A DNA stretch of 64,000 bases, from NCBI GenBank assembly GCA_963669155.1, contig OZ022593.1, positions 4,087,155-4,151,154 on the forward strand, read 5' to 3'. A program made the translations under genes and the position numbers. The notes under the pieces were generated by a model. It was not told where the DNA came from. It saw only the letters and a list, made by a program, of their open reading frames with translations, and made no database searches. Origin of the DNA: Arbacia lixula. Taxonomy: Eukaryota > Echinodermata > Echinoidea > Arbacioida > Arbaciidae. Of the stretch, positions 23,057-35,430 are shown piece by piece (positions within the stretch are counted from its first letter, which is position 1; every line of letters begins with the position of its first letter).

Positions 23057-26000
23057 GTTTCAGACGTTACACAGTGTTAACATTTCAAGTTGTCTCAGTT
23101 TGTAAGGCTTTATTTTTATCTTATTAATCTAGTAGCTCATTTACTGTCAGGATAACACAAAAAGATAGTCACATTGTGTATTTAAATGCATACCTAAAGT
23201 ATGGTTTAAGCTTTTTCCCCCTCCCAAATGCACTATACCCATTGTTACAGATGGCTCTTGTTTAAATACGTTCATGTATGTGAAGTATCTGTCATAAATG
23301 CTGCACATTTGTCCTAGAAAGTGACAAATATATAACATGTTGATATAGAAATGAGAAAAAGAAAACAGCAGACTGTGCTTTTTTATCTGCAAGACTATGG
23401 ATCATGTTATGTTTCGGACGTTACAATATGTTAACATTGCAGTTAGATCATAGCATTGGACATACTGTACTGTGCTTAGTGTTCATAAATATTCTAGAAA
23501 ATACATGTACACTGAAGCTAATCCATTACTTTCATGTAAGGAGTGAACAAGTGTAATCAATTGTGAGATAAAACTTCTCATTTCTTGAAATTAATTGTAA
23601 AAATATGGCAAGTGGTCATGCTACGTGTATACTTTTGAATATGAGAGTGTCCATGTGATTGGAATTTTATTTGTTAATTTTCACTACAGAGTGGGTGAAT
23701 ACTATTGTACAAATGGTCCCTGCCTTATATAATATGTATATTTTGACAGCAGAATTGGTTACATAAACATAAGGAAATACCAGTTGACAAACATGCTGGT
23801 GAATTGTAAACCAAATACGTACATGTAACTACAGTACTTTAACATCAACCAGACTACTGTAATGTGTTATGACCATGAATTGAAACATGCACACTGCTTA
23901 GAAAATGTGCACTAAATGTGCTTCAAATGTTGACTATTCTTTCCAATAGTTCCTCTACAAACAGAGTTTATAACCATGTTGAGTGGCCTGAATCATCTAT
24001 TTATGAGATATTAAGTACATGCAGGAAACAGTGGAGTGAAAGGTACAGTCTAGTGTAGTTAATGGAACCACAATATGAGACTTGCTGAGTTATGCAAAAT
24101 GCCTCATCCATACACTTTGGAGCTGTCTACTGTACAGTGTAGTTGTAAACCACTGTTGTCAACAGCAAAGAGTAATATTCTCTTGAAGTTGACAGCAATT
24201 AATGTACAAAAACACTGTACATTTAGATACCTTCTTCAAACCAAGCTCACTTTATACCTCCCTGTTCATGCTTAAAATCCCTGACAACGCACAACCTTGT
24301 ACATGTACGTATACCTCTCTTTTATACTTGCAATTGTCCAATTAATTATAATATACAAGAACATGTTGATTTTGTTAGTTAATATCATTTCCTTTTCACA
24401 TTGTACTGTTAAAATACAAACAGAAATCAAATTGAACTAATCCCAATCCCACAGTAAGAGTAATTTTTATGTGTAGCACATCTTACACACATTTGTGGGC
24501 TAATGATACATTTTGGTGCAAATAAAAGACCTCCATCCAAAAAGAAAAATGAACTCTTTAGCACAGATTTATAATTGATGAATGTTTTGAATAAATCCAT
24601 TAATCCATGTAACTGCCCATATAAGAACTGGGAATTTCCTAGTTTACAATAAAACAAGTTGCCCAGGGAGCCCACTTAAATAGATTGTTAATTTCTTGTA
24701 TCCCTTAAAAACACACTTCAATTGTTAAAATATTCAGATCCAATGAATCTCCTATAAAAGTGATGCCTGCTTGATCTTGAGTTCTGCTTAAATATGTGTG
24801 AAAAATGATATGGCACCTATACACTGTATGTACTGTACATAAGTACAGTGTATGTACTACACAATGTATCAATCTGGTACTGAGAAATGCACTGAAGTTA
24901 TCACTTTATAGTATGAAATTACCTTTCTTGAAGCAAAACACATGAAATGAAAAAAGAAAAATACTTCCAAGGACAAGAGGAGATGCTCAAATGCTGTTAA
25001 TATTATTTCCCCTCAAAATTATGTTGAATTTCAGCAATAAATATGTATGTTAACACTATGGTGTAACGTCCGAAACATGTTCTAGATTCCTCAGGAAGTA
25101 TCATTTGTATGACTTACAAAATCTTCAATGAATTTATTTCTCTAAATGTTTTGATTTGTTCAAAAGTGTGACTATTTTACAGCAATCCAAGAATGGTATG
25201 TATTACATAGACTGTTTTTACATGTCATTGTAACTGTCATTGTGTAGAAGGTGAGGTGACAGAAATCATGAGAAATGCATGTTTTTCCTTCTTAAATATG
25301 ATATTTCTACATTTGAAAAGGATTAAAACCAGTAAAATAGTTTTTATAACATAAATATTGATGTGATGGCAGAACAAAATGTTACTATATTGAAGAAAGT
25401 AAGCAAAACTATGATTTTATGTTAACAAAAAGTTGCGTAACATCCGAAACACTTTTTATTGGATAATTTGCACTAAAAGAAATTTCTTGTATATGAATGG
25501 CCTAATTTATGTCTAGATCTGTTGTACAAGAAGGCATCCTTTGTATCATGATGATTAATTCACTTCAGGTACATTCTTTTTCAAGATATACGCTGAGAAA
25601 GGATATTTTTTGTTTCGGACGTTACATTTGTTTCGGATGTTACGACTGTTAACGGAAAGTTTTACATTTTTTTATAAGGAATACGTGATTCAATACTGCA
25701 TTAATTTATGCTGTTATGGGAAGCTATCTTTTGTTTCTTTCAAAATAAAATACTAAATTGTTCCTGCAATTCTCTGATTTTTTTATAATTCAGGATTAAC
25801 ATTGTTTCGGACGTTACAAAATTGTTAACGGAAAATGAGATCATTTCCTAACTTCATGAATAATTTGTTGAACACCAAAGCTATAACAGTGCATTGCTAT
25901 TTTCTGTTTAGGCAATGATAAGGAGCAACCAGTAGATATATAATGACACTGATATCATGTAATTAAATGGTATTCCAAGTGAGTTAAAGAAGGGGTAAGA

Positions 26001-26214
26001 TTGTTAACGGAAAATGTAACATCCGAAACACCCTTTTCAATAGGACTATTTCTGTAGAAAAAAAATAGATTGTTCAGAGTCCTTTGAATTTTCTTGAAGT
26101 TCCATTCATACTTATTTATTATCACAACAAAAGAATGATATTGTTTTTGGTTTTCTTTATTTTGTAACCTGTACAAAAAAAGACCTTTTTTTAGTTGACA
26201 AATTTCCGTTAACA
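23057..26214. repeat. Cluster of GTTTCGGACGTTAC / GTTAACGG motifs
   Basis: A short motif, GTTTCGGACGTTACA, recurs in both orientations at 23057 (one change), 23411, 25062 (inverted), 25437 (inverted, one change), 25611, 25629 (one change), 25803 and 26017 (inverted, one change). A second motif, TGTTAAC, often extended to TGTTAACGGAAA, lies within about 5-15 bases of most copies, and once alone and inverted at 26203. Sequence between modules is unrelated, so this is not a tandem array. The function is unknown. Confidence 0.8.
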
Positions 26215-26689
26215 ATTGGCTGTTCAGTGATATTTTACACACATGTAGCAAAATCGTAGAATTTTTGTTAAGGTATGGGAGGTCAATCTAGGTCCATGCT
26301 TTAAAAAAATATGGAAACCCCAGTCTTCATCTGTGTTTTTAAAAAGTTTGAGGCACTCAAAGTGCCATTAAGCTTTTAGGGGTATGTTAAAAAAACCAGA
26401 GCCATATATGTTCGTAAAAGACACAAAATAGGGTTATCAACAGTTAAAATGAACATCACACGTAGAAAGATAAAGAAACGACCAGAATAGGCGACAAACA
26501 CGCTCCAAAAGTGCTCATGCAATGTGACAGACCATGTGCAAACTTCTTTGGCAATAAAATACCAAACAATATCTTTCCTTGCAACAATTAGTGTGCACAC
26601 ATCACACAATAGCTCATGCAAATCAGCCTTTTCAGTGCCAACAACACTTCTCTTTGTACCAAGGGCAATCAATAATGTCAAGAGCTCAG

Positions 26690-26806
26690 AGGGCCATATT
26701 CATGAGAGCTAAAGCTTACTAGCCTACTTAGTTCCTAAGAGTCCATACATCTGAATGCACTTTAGCAAACTAACTCGGCTTATAAAGGTGGCATGAATAT
26801 GGCCCT
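26690..26806. mobile_element. Small MITE with 15-bp terminal inverted repeats
   Basis: AGGGCCATATTCATG at 26690-26704 is the exact reverse complement of 26792-26806. The element is 117 bp and has no coding capacity. The flanks contain AGCT-like sequence on both sides but no clear target duplication. Confidence 0.75.
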
Positions 26807-28024
26807 AGCTAGCAACTACATGATATAAATTTACTACAGAAAACGATTACATGTACATGTATAGATCGTCTTCAGAACTTGTTTAACCCTTTCCATAATG
26901 TACATGTAATCAAATATTACAAATCTTGCACAAGTTGTCAAAAACTGCTTGAAGTTCAAGGATAAAAGATTATGAATAGCACAAATATGGTGAATACAAA
27001 GAGCAGAACAACCAGGGCTCTTAGTCTCAACTACGTGAATTTCTTTCTGTTTAAGATGACAAGGAGATGTACACTGTATACTGCAAAAATCTAAATGGTT
27101 CAAACCTCAAAGCAAATACATAGGTAGCACATACGTACATGTGTACGCATGCAAAAAAGGATTTAAGACTGCTTCTAAATGTGAATGAATAGAAGGACAA
27201 TTGAACTAATATTAAATGCTTTCATTTTCAAAATAGCCTACAAAAGGGAAGGAGTGATGTAGCAGTCACAGATGCAACATGCAACATGCTATCATCTAGC
27301 ATCAAATTGGAGAATACAGCAAGCAGTATCATGTCTCACAGCTCTGAATGCTAATAGGGTATCAAACACTTGTAACAAAACCATAGCCTCTAAAATCAAC
27401 TTTTTATTTTTCACTCCTGCACATATTTTAACACCCTTAAAGATGTCCTTGAGGGTGTTGTTGGGACTATGAGTATGACCATTCTCTCTTCATGCATCTA
27501 CACATGTTTTTGCCCTGAAAGGGAGGGGAGTATTTAAGTACTGCAGGTGCATAGTATGCCTGGACTATTGTAGTACAAGACGTGTAGACATCTCTTTCGG
27601 AAAATGAAGCCAAGCTCAAAATGAGGTCATGGCACATTAGATATAAACATACTGTGTGTATGTACAGAGAAATAATACACTCATTCTGATAATGAAGGGC
27701 GAGTTGATCTAAGCTACCTGAAGTATAAGATTAGGCAAAATGGGGTGCCATAAATGTGAGCACTCATTCTCTCAAAAGGAAAACCCAAAGAAACTTACTG
27801 ATGTGACTAATATCAACTCTTGTATCAATGCTTATACCAGCACCAGTGGCACCACTGCTGCATGTACATCAAGCAGCAGAGAGTGAGACTCGGGTGGAAG
27901 GTTGACAGAAAACGACCCTCTCTATTGCTACACGATGCTTGAGATGAGCTGAATGGTCAGTGTGCCCACTGATGGTTATCTTGATAGGACGGAGACAAGT
28001 CAACAGGTCAGGGATACTCATCCT

Positions 28025-28042
28025 CTATAAGGGTTGGTAGTC
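28025..28042 (-). CDS. Mucin-like membrane protein, terminal coding exon
   Basis: A strong acceptor with a pyrimidine-rich tract ending in TGTGATGGCAG precedes the exon on the minus strand. In the phase left by the exon at 35334-35430 it encodes Asp-Tyr-Gln-Pro-Leu and then TAG (28027-28025). The protein therefore ends in YQPL, a Tyr-x-x-hydrophobic motif at the extreme C terminus. In endolyn/CD164 and LAMP proteins such a terminal motif directs endocytosis and lysosomal sorting. The intron before it is about 7.3 kb. The exon continues as 3' untranslated sequence toward lower coordinates. The main risk is that only six codons support it. Confidence 0.6.
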   Translation of the reverse strand, partial: DYQPL

Positions 28043-28758
28043 CTGCCATCACAGAAAGAAAGAGACAAAGATTCCATGGTGAACTTACTTTAGACATGGA
28101 AGTATAGGTACTCTACTAGGACAACACTAATGACCACTGGACTGTGTGCTACATGGATGGTCTTCAGTCACTTTCCACTTGGATGCTGATTGCTCTAAAA
28201 TAAACCATCAATGTCTGGCTTCTTTATGGCTTCAGTTTTTCCCATCCATTCAATGCACACATTTACTCACACACATCTGCAAATTGCAGTGCTACACTAT
28301 GCAATCATGTGTGTGTGAATGTGCCAACAATACACACCATGCATTTGTTCCTTTTACTCACATTGCTTTAAATGTAGGCTGTTAATGTAAGGTGAAAATT
28401 ACTGCAACCCAATCATATTTTCAAGCAAATATAAATCTTGCAGGAGTGTAATATTATTTACATGTAGGTTGAATCCAAACAAATCAACAAATAAAAACAA
28501 TGGTAATAAAGATGATGATGATGGAAATATCACCCTAAGAAAAGTTATTAGCAAATAAATACATCACATGAATAAGTAAACAACAAATGACATCAATATT
28601 CTGGTCTGAACATGAGGGAAATACAACTGTAGACCAATAACATCATGTACATACTGTATGTACAATCTAATGAGGGATGAATTAATGAGTAAATAAAAAA
28701 TATTGATATATGAGCAAAAGCAAAAAAATATAACATATGCACATGCTAGTATCTAGTC

Positions 28759-29394
28759 CAAGCCTGAGTCGATCCTATTTGTAAACCGAGCCTTGATCGA
28801 AGCTATTGAGCCCCGGAGCCATTTTATTGACACCTGTGCATCGATGAGAATCAAGCTCTGGCTCTGGTTCGATCGAGCAAGGAGCTAAGGCAGGAACTTG
28901 TGCGTGGCGTGGCATAATAGTCGTGCGCGTGCAGTGTGTGTGCAATCAATACAATCCATGCATGATCAGGCCATTGCCACAACGCACGCGTTATACAGCG
29001 AGTATGCGAACATACGTACATCAGGAGTGTGATCGGAGTCGGTAAGACAGAACAAATCACAGGCCCGGGGACCTGACATTGACGTGATTGGCGAGCGAGC
29101 AATAAGTCTTGATCTTGTCAAGATAAATATTTGGGGAGTATTGTGATATTTTATCCATCCGCAAACACTATATTGAAAATGCGATGTAGTGAAATGGGCG
29201 CCGAACAGCGGGTCGGAGACCCTGAACATAATCCAAGTAATGTTGCTGGGGTACATGCACCATTACAGGGTTGCATAACAGGAAAGTCTGGTCTTTGACT
29301 TCACCCCATCCATCATTTATTGGTGCTCCGGAGCTCGATCAGAGCAACACCATCGAGCCCTGGCTTACAAAAACATCAATATGACTCAGGCTTA
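28759..29394. mobile_element. hAT-like non-autonomous transposon, copy 1, in mucin intron 3
   Basis: The element is flanked by a perfect 8-bp duplication, ATCTAGTC (28751-28758 and 29395-29402). Its termini CAAGCCTGAGTC and GACTCAGGCTTA are inverted repeats, and similarity continues inward through TTGTAAACCGAGCC and its counterpart. The length is 636 bp, with higher G+C than the surroundings. A related, inverted copy spans 55622-56988. An 8-bp duplication fits the hAT superfamily; there is no transposase reading frame. Confidence 0.85.
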
Positions 29395-29402
29395 ATCTAG
29401 TC

Positions 29403-32400
29403 AAACAGATGAACGACAATGTACCCAGCATCCCCCGTCATGCACAATTCTTGATTTCCCATGCAAATTTCTTGAGTACTACTGTGTAAACTTTAGCCAC
29501 CATGCCAACACCATCAGCAATACTATGCACACAAATACAGATATTTCAGCAATTCTTGAATCCCGCTGAATGCTAATTCTACATGTAGACTAGGTGTAAT
29601 TTAACTACACTCTTTAAATAACATTTCTTTTTATTATTTTAGGTTGACTTTTTCTGAAGAGGACTGATATACTACTAAGAAAAAACAATGCCCTCATTAA
29701 GGCCTTTTCAGAGGGAGCTATGGTAACTATTTCAATGAATAGGGAAATTCGAACTTGTTGGTATTACATGATTATGCAATCAACTTTCCGGGAGCAAAGT
29801 TTTATGGTTAAACAGATGGAATGTAATTACACTATGGTCACTTTTATTAGGGTACAAGTTTATACAAATTTTATATCATGGGAGAAAACAACACTTCTGA
29901 AGGTTTAGTGGGAATTTGCTGATCAAATATGCTCCATTCTTTAGAATGGTTCCACAGTACACTGTAGTATCGGTGTGATACAAATATCTAGTACAGTGTA
30001 TGTACATGACAGTACATACATACTATATCTGCAATACTAAGCTTGAAAGGAAAGGAAGATAGTATTTGAAATAAACAATATATGCTTTTTCTCCATTCCT
30101 GCAATAGACTATAGGCCTGCCACGGTCAGTCTTTTCACAATAAATGATGACATACTAACTACACTATAATCAAATTTAGGCAACAAAGAGCAAAGAAAAA
30201 TGACCTCAAACATAGCCTTTCAAAAGGGAGGAGGAATAATATCTTCCTATCTTCTAAAATGTAGACAGCTAATCTAATACATCAGCAATACGCTAAAGGA
30301 TGAAAAGAAAGGAGGAGGATGGGATATTATCAATTGTGATACACATGTACATCACAACAATAATAATAGTTCTATACAGAACTAATAACAGCTGCAAACT
30401 TCATTTTCTACTTTATATTGAGTATAATCAGCTTCTTCACAGGCCCGTAAATGTATGTTTGAGTTCACGGCACAAATTTGAAAGTACTAGTTATTTAAAG
30501 CGATGTGGAATGCTTTGCCCTGGCTCCCTTTTCCAAGTGACATATATTTCTTTTTCATTCAATCATGTATTCACGTAATCACCCAATATGCATGAAAAGT
30601 GGCAATTACATGTCCTTCTATGATTAATACAATGCATGTTATTATGTGTGTTAGTATACCATTTGCTTATTTTCATTCCAAGAGTGACAAGAGCCAAGGA
30701 GATCAAGCAAGCGCTCTGATACATTTTGGGCTGTCACAATCAGCAGATGTGATATTGACTGAAGCCCATCATATCACTCTACAGTAATTAATTGCAAACT
30801 GTAATTGAATGGTAATGCTGATTTCCAGTATGTAACAATCCACTTTGATAAGTAAAAGAAAACAGTGTTTCATTGCTTGAATTTGTACCCATTAATAGGC
30901 AAATACTAGATTAAATTTAGATGCAAGAGTACCAGCAAAACAAAGATCTTATCACCCATCATCTCTCCCCTGAACATTGAAACTGAATTTGTGTATCAAT
31001 TGCAGTTTAAAGGGAGCATAATCAGCTTTAATTGACATTCAGAAGACAATTATTGGCTGCGCATATTCCTGCAGTATGACGTTTGTTTATGCTTTCCGAG
31101 GCCTTGTTTTTAGATCACATACACCTGTAGCCCAAAAAATGTTTTTGGCAGGCATGAAAACTGATGATTAAAAAAAAACAACAGAAAATGTTTCGAGCGA
31201 CCAAGTGGGGTAATCTATTTTTTAATTCAGGGGTTCAAAATCATGCAATCTGGAGCATTCTGTGATAAGATTTTTAGCTTCTTAATATATACATGTATTC
31301 ATTATTTCATTCACAATACCTCCAGGTAGTACGACACATCTTTGAACAAACATTTTAAAGAAAGCAAGAGAGAAATGCATGCACATTTAAATTTTTGAGT
31401 AACAGATGTGTTGTCATCGTGCAGAGAACAATAACTTTGTTGCGCTGAATTTACGACTTTTTTGCATTATTTTGTAATGTCTACTGTAGCTCTAAAACAC
31501 AATTTTTTTTTTAAAGGATACAACTCATTTTCCGTGGATTTCTCCCCAGTTTTCCTTCTATCAGCAGGAAAAAAAATCAGAAGAAAAAAAACAGATTTCC
31601 GCAGATCCCTGGAAAGTTTTCATGCCTGCTTTATGCTTTGAGGTATGATGGTGCTCTCAGGTGTGATTCGCTGGTCGCGACACTTTTCTGTTTGATGGAC
31701 TATGTCGCACTTCTTTTGTGTTAACACATTAGCTCAAGTCAGTGCAAAGTTAGGAAGCTGAGCCATATACAGTACATCCTTGCCCTAACATGGCGTGCAC
31801 TCAATTCCACTTAATAGTGGACATCACTCGTGCAAGCACTGAATATTGCGACAACATCTTTCAGTGTACATAAATAGTGATTTTGACCATCACAAGAACA
31901 TTGCTGAACAATGTGCATTCAGTAATATTGCCATATTCTGGTAAATGAGCGGGGCTTCAGTGTTGACCAGTCTGTGGCCTGAAATCCCCATGAATGCTGA
32001 CTAGCATGTGGGAATGAACTCTTCACACACCATGCACAAATATAATATTATGGCTAATTAGTTTGTTAGTGTTGGGTATATAAATGTAAGCGTAAGGCAA
32101 GAAGCATGCACTGCACTTCTCTACACTGAAACAGCGTTCTGTGTTGAATACTTAGGGAGAGGACCATGCATCACATACATGTACACACATCAGGGTGGAG
32201 GCTTGTCTGTTTGCAGGCTGCTCACAAATAGGGCTCATTCTACAGGAGTGCATTAAAAACAAAGTGAACACAGCATCAAGAAACAAGAGTCAATTAGTGG
32301 CTTTAAGACAAGGGGTAGTAGTGGTACAGAATTTTATCTTCTCAAAAAAGTGCCCATAAACTTTCTATAACAGTGGACTCTCAAAGTCAGTCTTGACAGA

Positions 32401-33360
32401 CTTGAGGCTAAAAAATAATCAAGCAGAGTACTTTTTTTTAAACTGAAAAACGCAACATAACATAATAACTGAGCCAATATCTAGAACCATCTGTTGGTAA
32501 ATTCTCCAATACCAACCGCTCTTCTGAGATTATCTTTTGAGATCATGATACACTGTAACACTATTAATATCATTTAGAGGCATGTAAACATCTAAGGAAA
32601 AAGAGTCCTATAAAATGAAGGGAAAAAAGAAACATAAAGTTCACAAGCTTACCACTTCTATCACTTCCCTTGAAACTAAAACTTTAACAGCATTTTATTT
32701 ATAAGCTGTCAGTTTTAAAGTCTTACGCAGTCTATTACTGTGGGACCAAAACGAGAGACTGTAAGTTTCTTCAATCAATACTGCACATACTGATAACAGG
32801 TCATGTGCAAACAGCACTTCATTATTTTCTCTTTAAATATCCTCTGTCTCAACACATTACTCATCCTTGCATGTACATGTGTTGTGAATGTTCTCACTTA
32901 AATTAATGCATAGTATACTTGAAAGGACAGTATACCCCTACAAAATTTATCACGGCATGACACTTCCTTAACTTGATCAACGGGTTTAACATGATCACAG
33001 CATATGTAAGCTTCATTTGTTGCTGATTTTTTTTTTTTTTTTAAATTTAATGTGGTAGGGGGCATCCATATTTGTTATAAGCAAATGCATGCTTGGGAGG
33101 TAATGAACATGATTTGTATCACATGGACATGTATCAATGTCATGTTGTTGAAGATATTTAATGAGATGAAATTAGTGACATGATTAAAGGAAAAACAAAA
33201 AGGTACCGTATGTCACAAGAACGAATGTGACATCATAATGGAGAGTGTGACGAATAAAGTTTTAAAGGAAAACCAGTTATGAATTATCAAATATTAAAAA
33301 AGTAAGATCAGCCCACTTAATAAGACTTTAAAATTAAGCCAAAGTAAAACTAGAGCAATT
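29403..33360. other. AT-rich interior of mucin intron 3
   Basis: No exon, RNA gene or transposon end is supported. The stretch is low in recognisable repeats. Short plus-strand frames (for example 30300-30578 and 30599-30787) have no domain signature and lack splice context. Confidence 0.4.
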
Positions 33361-34283
33361 CGACTGCCACGCAGTCGATAAATATGCCTCTTCTTCTTTG
33401 CCAGCTCTCCTTAGATTTATTCTCAGAAAATCTATATTTGGTGGGCAATGTACAATTGAATTCCTATGTGAAATGAAAATATCATATTCTGTTTTTCCAT
33501 GTTAAGCCAAGTTCATTGACCTTTGACCTCTTATTTCTTTGACTTCCAATCTAACCAGTCTGTCTAAATCCATCCTTGTATCAAGTTTAAAATGAGCAAA
33601 TTTTGGCAAAGTTCATTGACCTTTAAGCTCTGACCTTTCAGGAATTTTACCCAAACTTTCACCAGTCTATCTCCATGAAGTGATACATCTCTGTACCATG
33701 TTTGGTTTGAAATGAATCATTGATTTAGATTTAATGTGAAAAATAGCAAATTTTGGCAAAGTTCTTTGACCTTTGACCTCTGACCTTTGAGAAATTTCAC
33801 CAAAAGTGTCATCAGTCTACCCTCAATTAGTGATCCATCTTTTCACTATGTTTGGTTGGAAATGTGACATTGGATTTGGATTTATTGTGAAAAACAAAGT
33901 TTGGGGCAGTTTTTAGCCAATTTAAGTAAAGTTCATTGACCTTTGACCTTTCAGGAATTTTACCAAAAATGTTACCAGTCTACCCCCAAGAAGTGATCCA
34001 TCTGTGTACAATGTTTAATGAGAATTGCATCCTTGGAGTTGAATTTATTGTGAAAAAGGTCCATTTTGGGCAATTTTTCACAAAGTTCATTGACCTTTGA
34101 CCTCAATCAGATTAGACCCCAAGTTTACACACTTAGTGCGTTTCATGCAATACACACATATAACAAGTTTAAAGCAAATCTGGTTACAGGTTCTCAAGAT
34201 ATTGCCTAAACGGATTCAGGACGGTCGGACGGAAGGACAACCCGAAAACATAATGCCTCCGGCCACTTCGTGGCGGAGGCATA
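33361..34283 (+). mobile_element. Helentron-like non-autonomous element with GTTCATTGACCTTTGACCT repeats
   Basis: The left end has the hairpin CGACTGCCACGCAGTCG (33361-33377) and TATGCCTC. The right end has a strong hairpin at 34254-34281 whose arms are TGCCTCCGGCCAC and GTGGCGGAGGCA, so TATGCCTC and GAGGCATA form subterminal inverted repeats. Between them lie four or five diverged units of roughly 120-180 bp built around GTTCATTGACCTTTGACCT, then CGGACGG-rich sequence. Subterminal inverted repeats, a tandem core, a short microsatellite and a terminal hairpin match non-autonomous Helentron (DINE/pearl-type) elements. It lies inside mucin intron 3. Confidence 0.65.
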
Positions 34284-34385
34284 AAAATGAAAAAGTGATA
34301 ATGAATCTTGTGATGGGTATTGCAACAACATTTGTACACATGACCAAACACTATTGTTAATCATTTATTTGAAACCATTTTGAAT

Positions 34386-35127
34386 TACCATACTGACCAT
34401 CGTATAAGCCGTATGTTTTTTTTTCTTAAAAATCACGTAAGTCTGGGTGCGGCTTATATGCGGCATTAGCAAACCCTACACATACACGCATATACGGGAC
34501 TATGCATTGTGTGACAACAATCAACAACAAAAAAAATGGCTTTGATTGGCATCCAATGTGACACAATTGACGTACCAGTAATACATTCTCAATCACATCA
34601 CCAGCATAATTACCGGTACTAAGAAAGCACCAGGACTAGTATTTGTCCAAGACATCTCAAAGATACCGCTGAGAAAGCTAAGGCTCAAACAAGCAAATCC
34701 GTTGGACATGGGCCGCCATTGTTTCTTTGTTCTGCGGCTTAGAGGGCGTATACACGAGACTGTAACACGTAAGTGTATACGCCCTCTACGCCACAGATCA
34801 AAGAAACAACAGTGGCCCCCAACCAACAGAGTTTGCTAGTTTGAGCCTTAGCTTTCTCATTAGTGATATCTTTGAGTTGTTTCAGACAAATAATAGTCTT
34901 GGTGCTTTCTTATTACCGGTTATTATGCTGGTGATGTGATTGAGATCATATTACTGAGTACGTCAATTGTGTCACACTGGATGGCTCTAAAGCCATCTAT
35001 TTTGTTGAATGTTGTCACACAATTCAGATGGCGGTGCTGCGATCCTGTTCTGGTATTTCCAATTTTGTTTTGTTATCAAATTGCATGCTCAAAGTCGGGT
35101 CGTGGCTTACAACAGTCAGTACGGTAA
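34386..35127. mobile_element. Large foldback element (pogo/Tigger-like ends)
   Basis: The segment folds on itself about a centre near 34760, where GTGTATACGCCCTCT faces its complement. Arms extend outward through AAGCTAAGGCTCAAAC, TAATACATTCTCAATCACAT-like and TGACACAATTGACGTAC blocks. The outer ends TTACCATACTGACC and, inverted, TTACCGTACTGACT enclose it. GTATAAGCCG and GCGGCTTATA near the left end resemble termini of pogo/Tigger-type MITEs, which is only a suggestion. The length is about 740 bp with no coding capacity. Confidence 0.7.
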
Positions 35128-35333
35128 CTATCATATGTCCTTTTTCAGAGGGTAAAATGGGAAAACCAGAATAGACTAGAATGCAGTTTTGATGAAGTAT
35201 TTCCGATACTTTCCCTGGTATCTATATCAGTATTACAATTGGACCTGATGTTGACATTGGTATTACAATTCAAATTGGTGCTGTTGTTTGTTAAGCCTTA
35301 TGAACACAAGCACTGCAATGTGTGTGGCCTTAC

Positions 35334-35430
35334 CCGGTCTCCTCGGTAGATTGGGTTCTTAGAGAAAGCTGACCAACCACTATCCTCTGTCTCCTCATTC
35401 AACCTGCCGTAGCTGTTCCGCTGTCTTCTC
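35334..35430 (-). CDS. Mucin-like membrane protein, cytoplasmic-tail exon
   Basis: On the minus strand an acceptor ending TGGTGGTGTTAG precedes this 97-nt exon, and GTAAGG follows at 35333. It completes the split Gln codon from the exon at 36149-37091 and encodes 32 residues. They begin with the basic stretch RRQRNS, continue YGRLNEETEDSGWSAF and end SKNPIYRGDR. NPIY is an NPxY motif, known in receptors as a site for PTB-domain adaptors and clathrin-mediated uptake. The basic residues directly after the membrane segment obey the positive-inside rule, which supports the exon. The 3' end is in phase 0 and joins the terminal exon at 28042. Confidence 0.75.

Larger units (their letters stand above)
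20170..28024. other. Long AT-rich region downstream of the mucin stop codon
   Basis: Nothing here looks like a coding exon. The region lies 3' of the mucin-like gene (minus strand) and so contains its 3' untranslated region and downstream DNA. AATAAA on the minus strand occurs at several places, for example near 27404, but the true cleavage site cannot be chosen. A run of 16 C residues lies at 20189-20204 and a CA-rich tract near 21350-21386. The motif cluster at 23057-26214 and a small MITE at 26690-26806 are listed separately. Confidence 0.5.
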
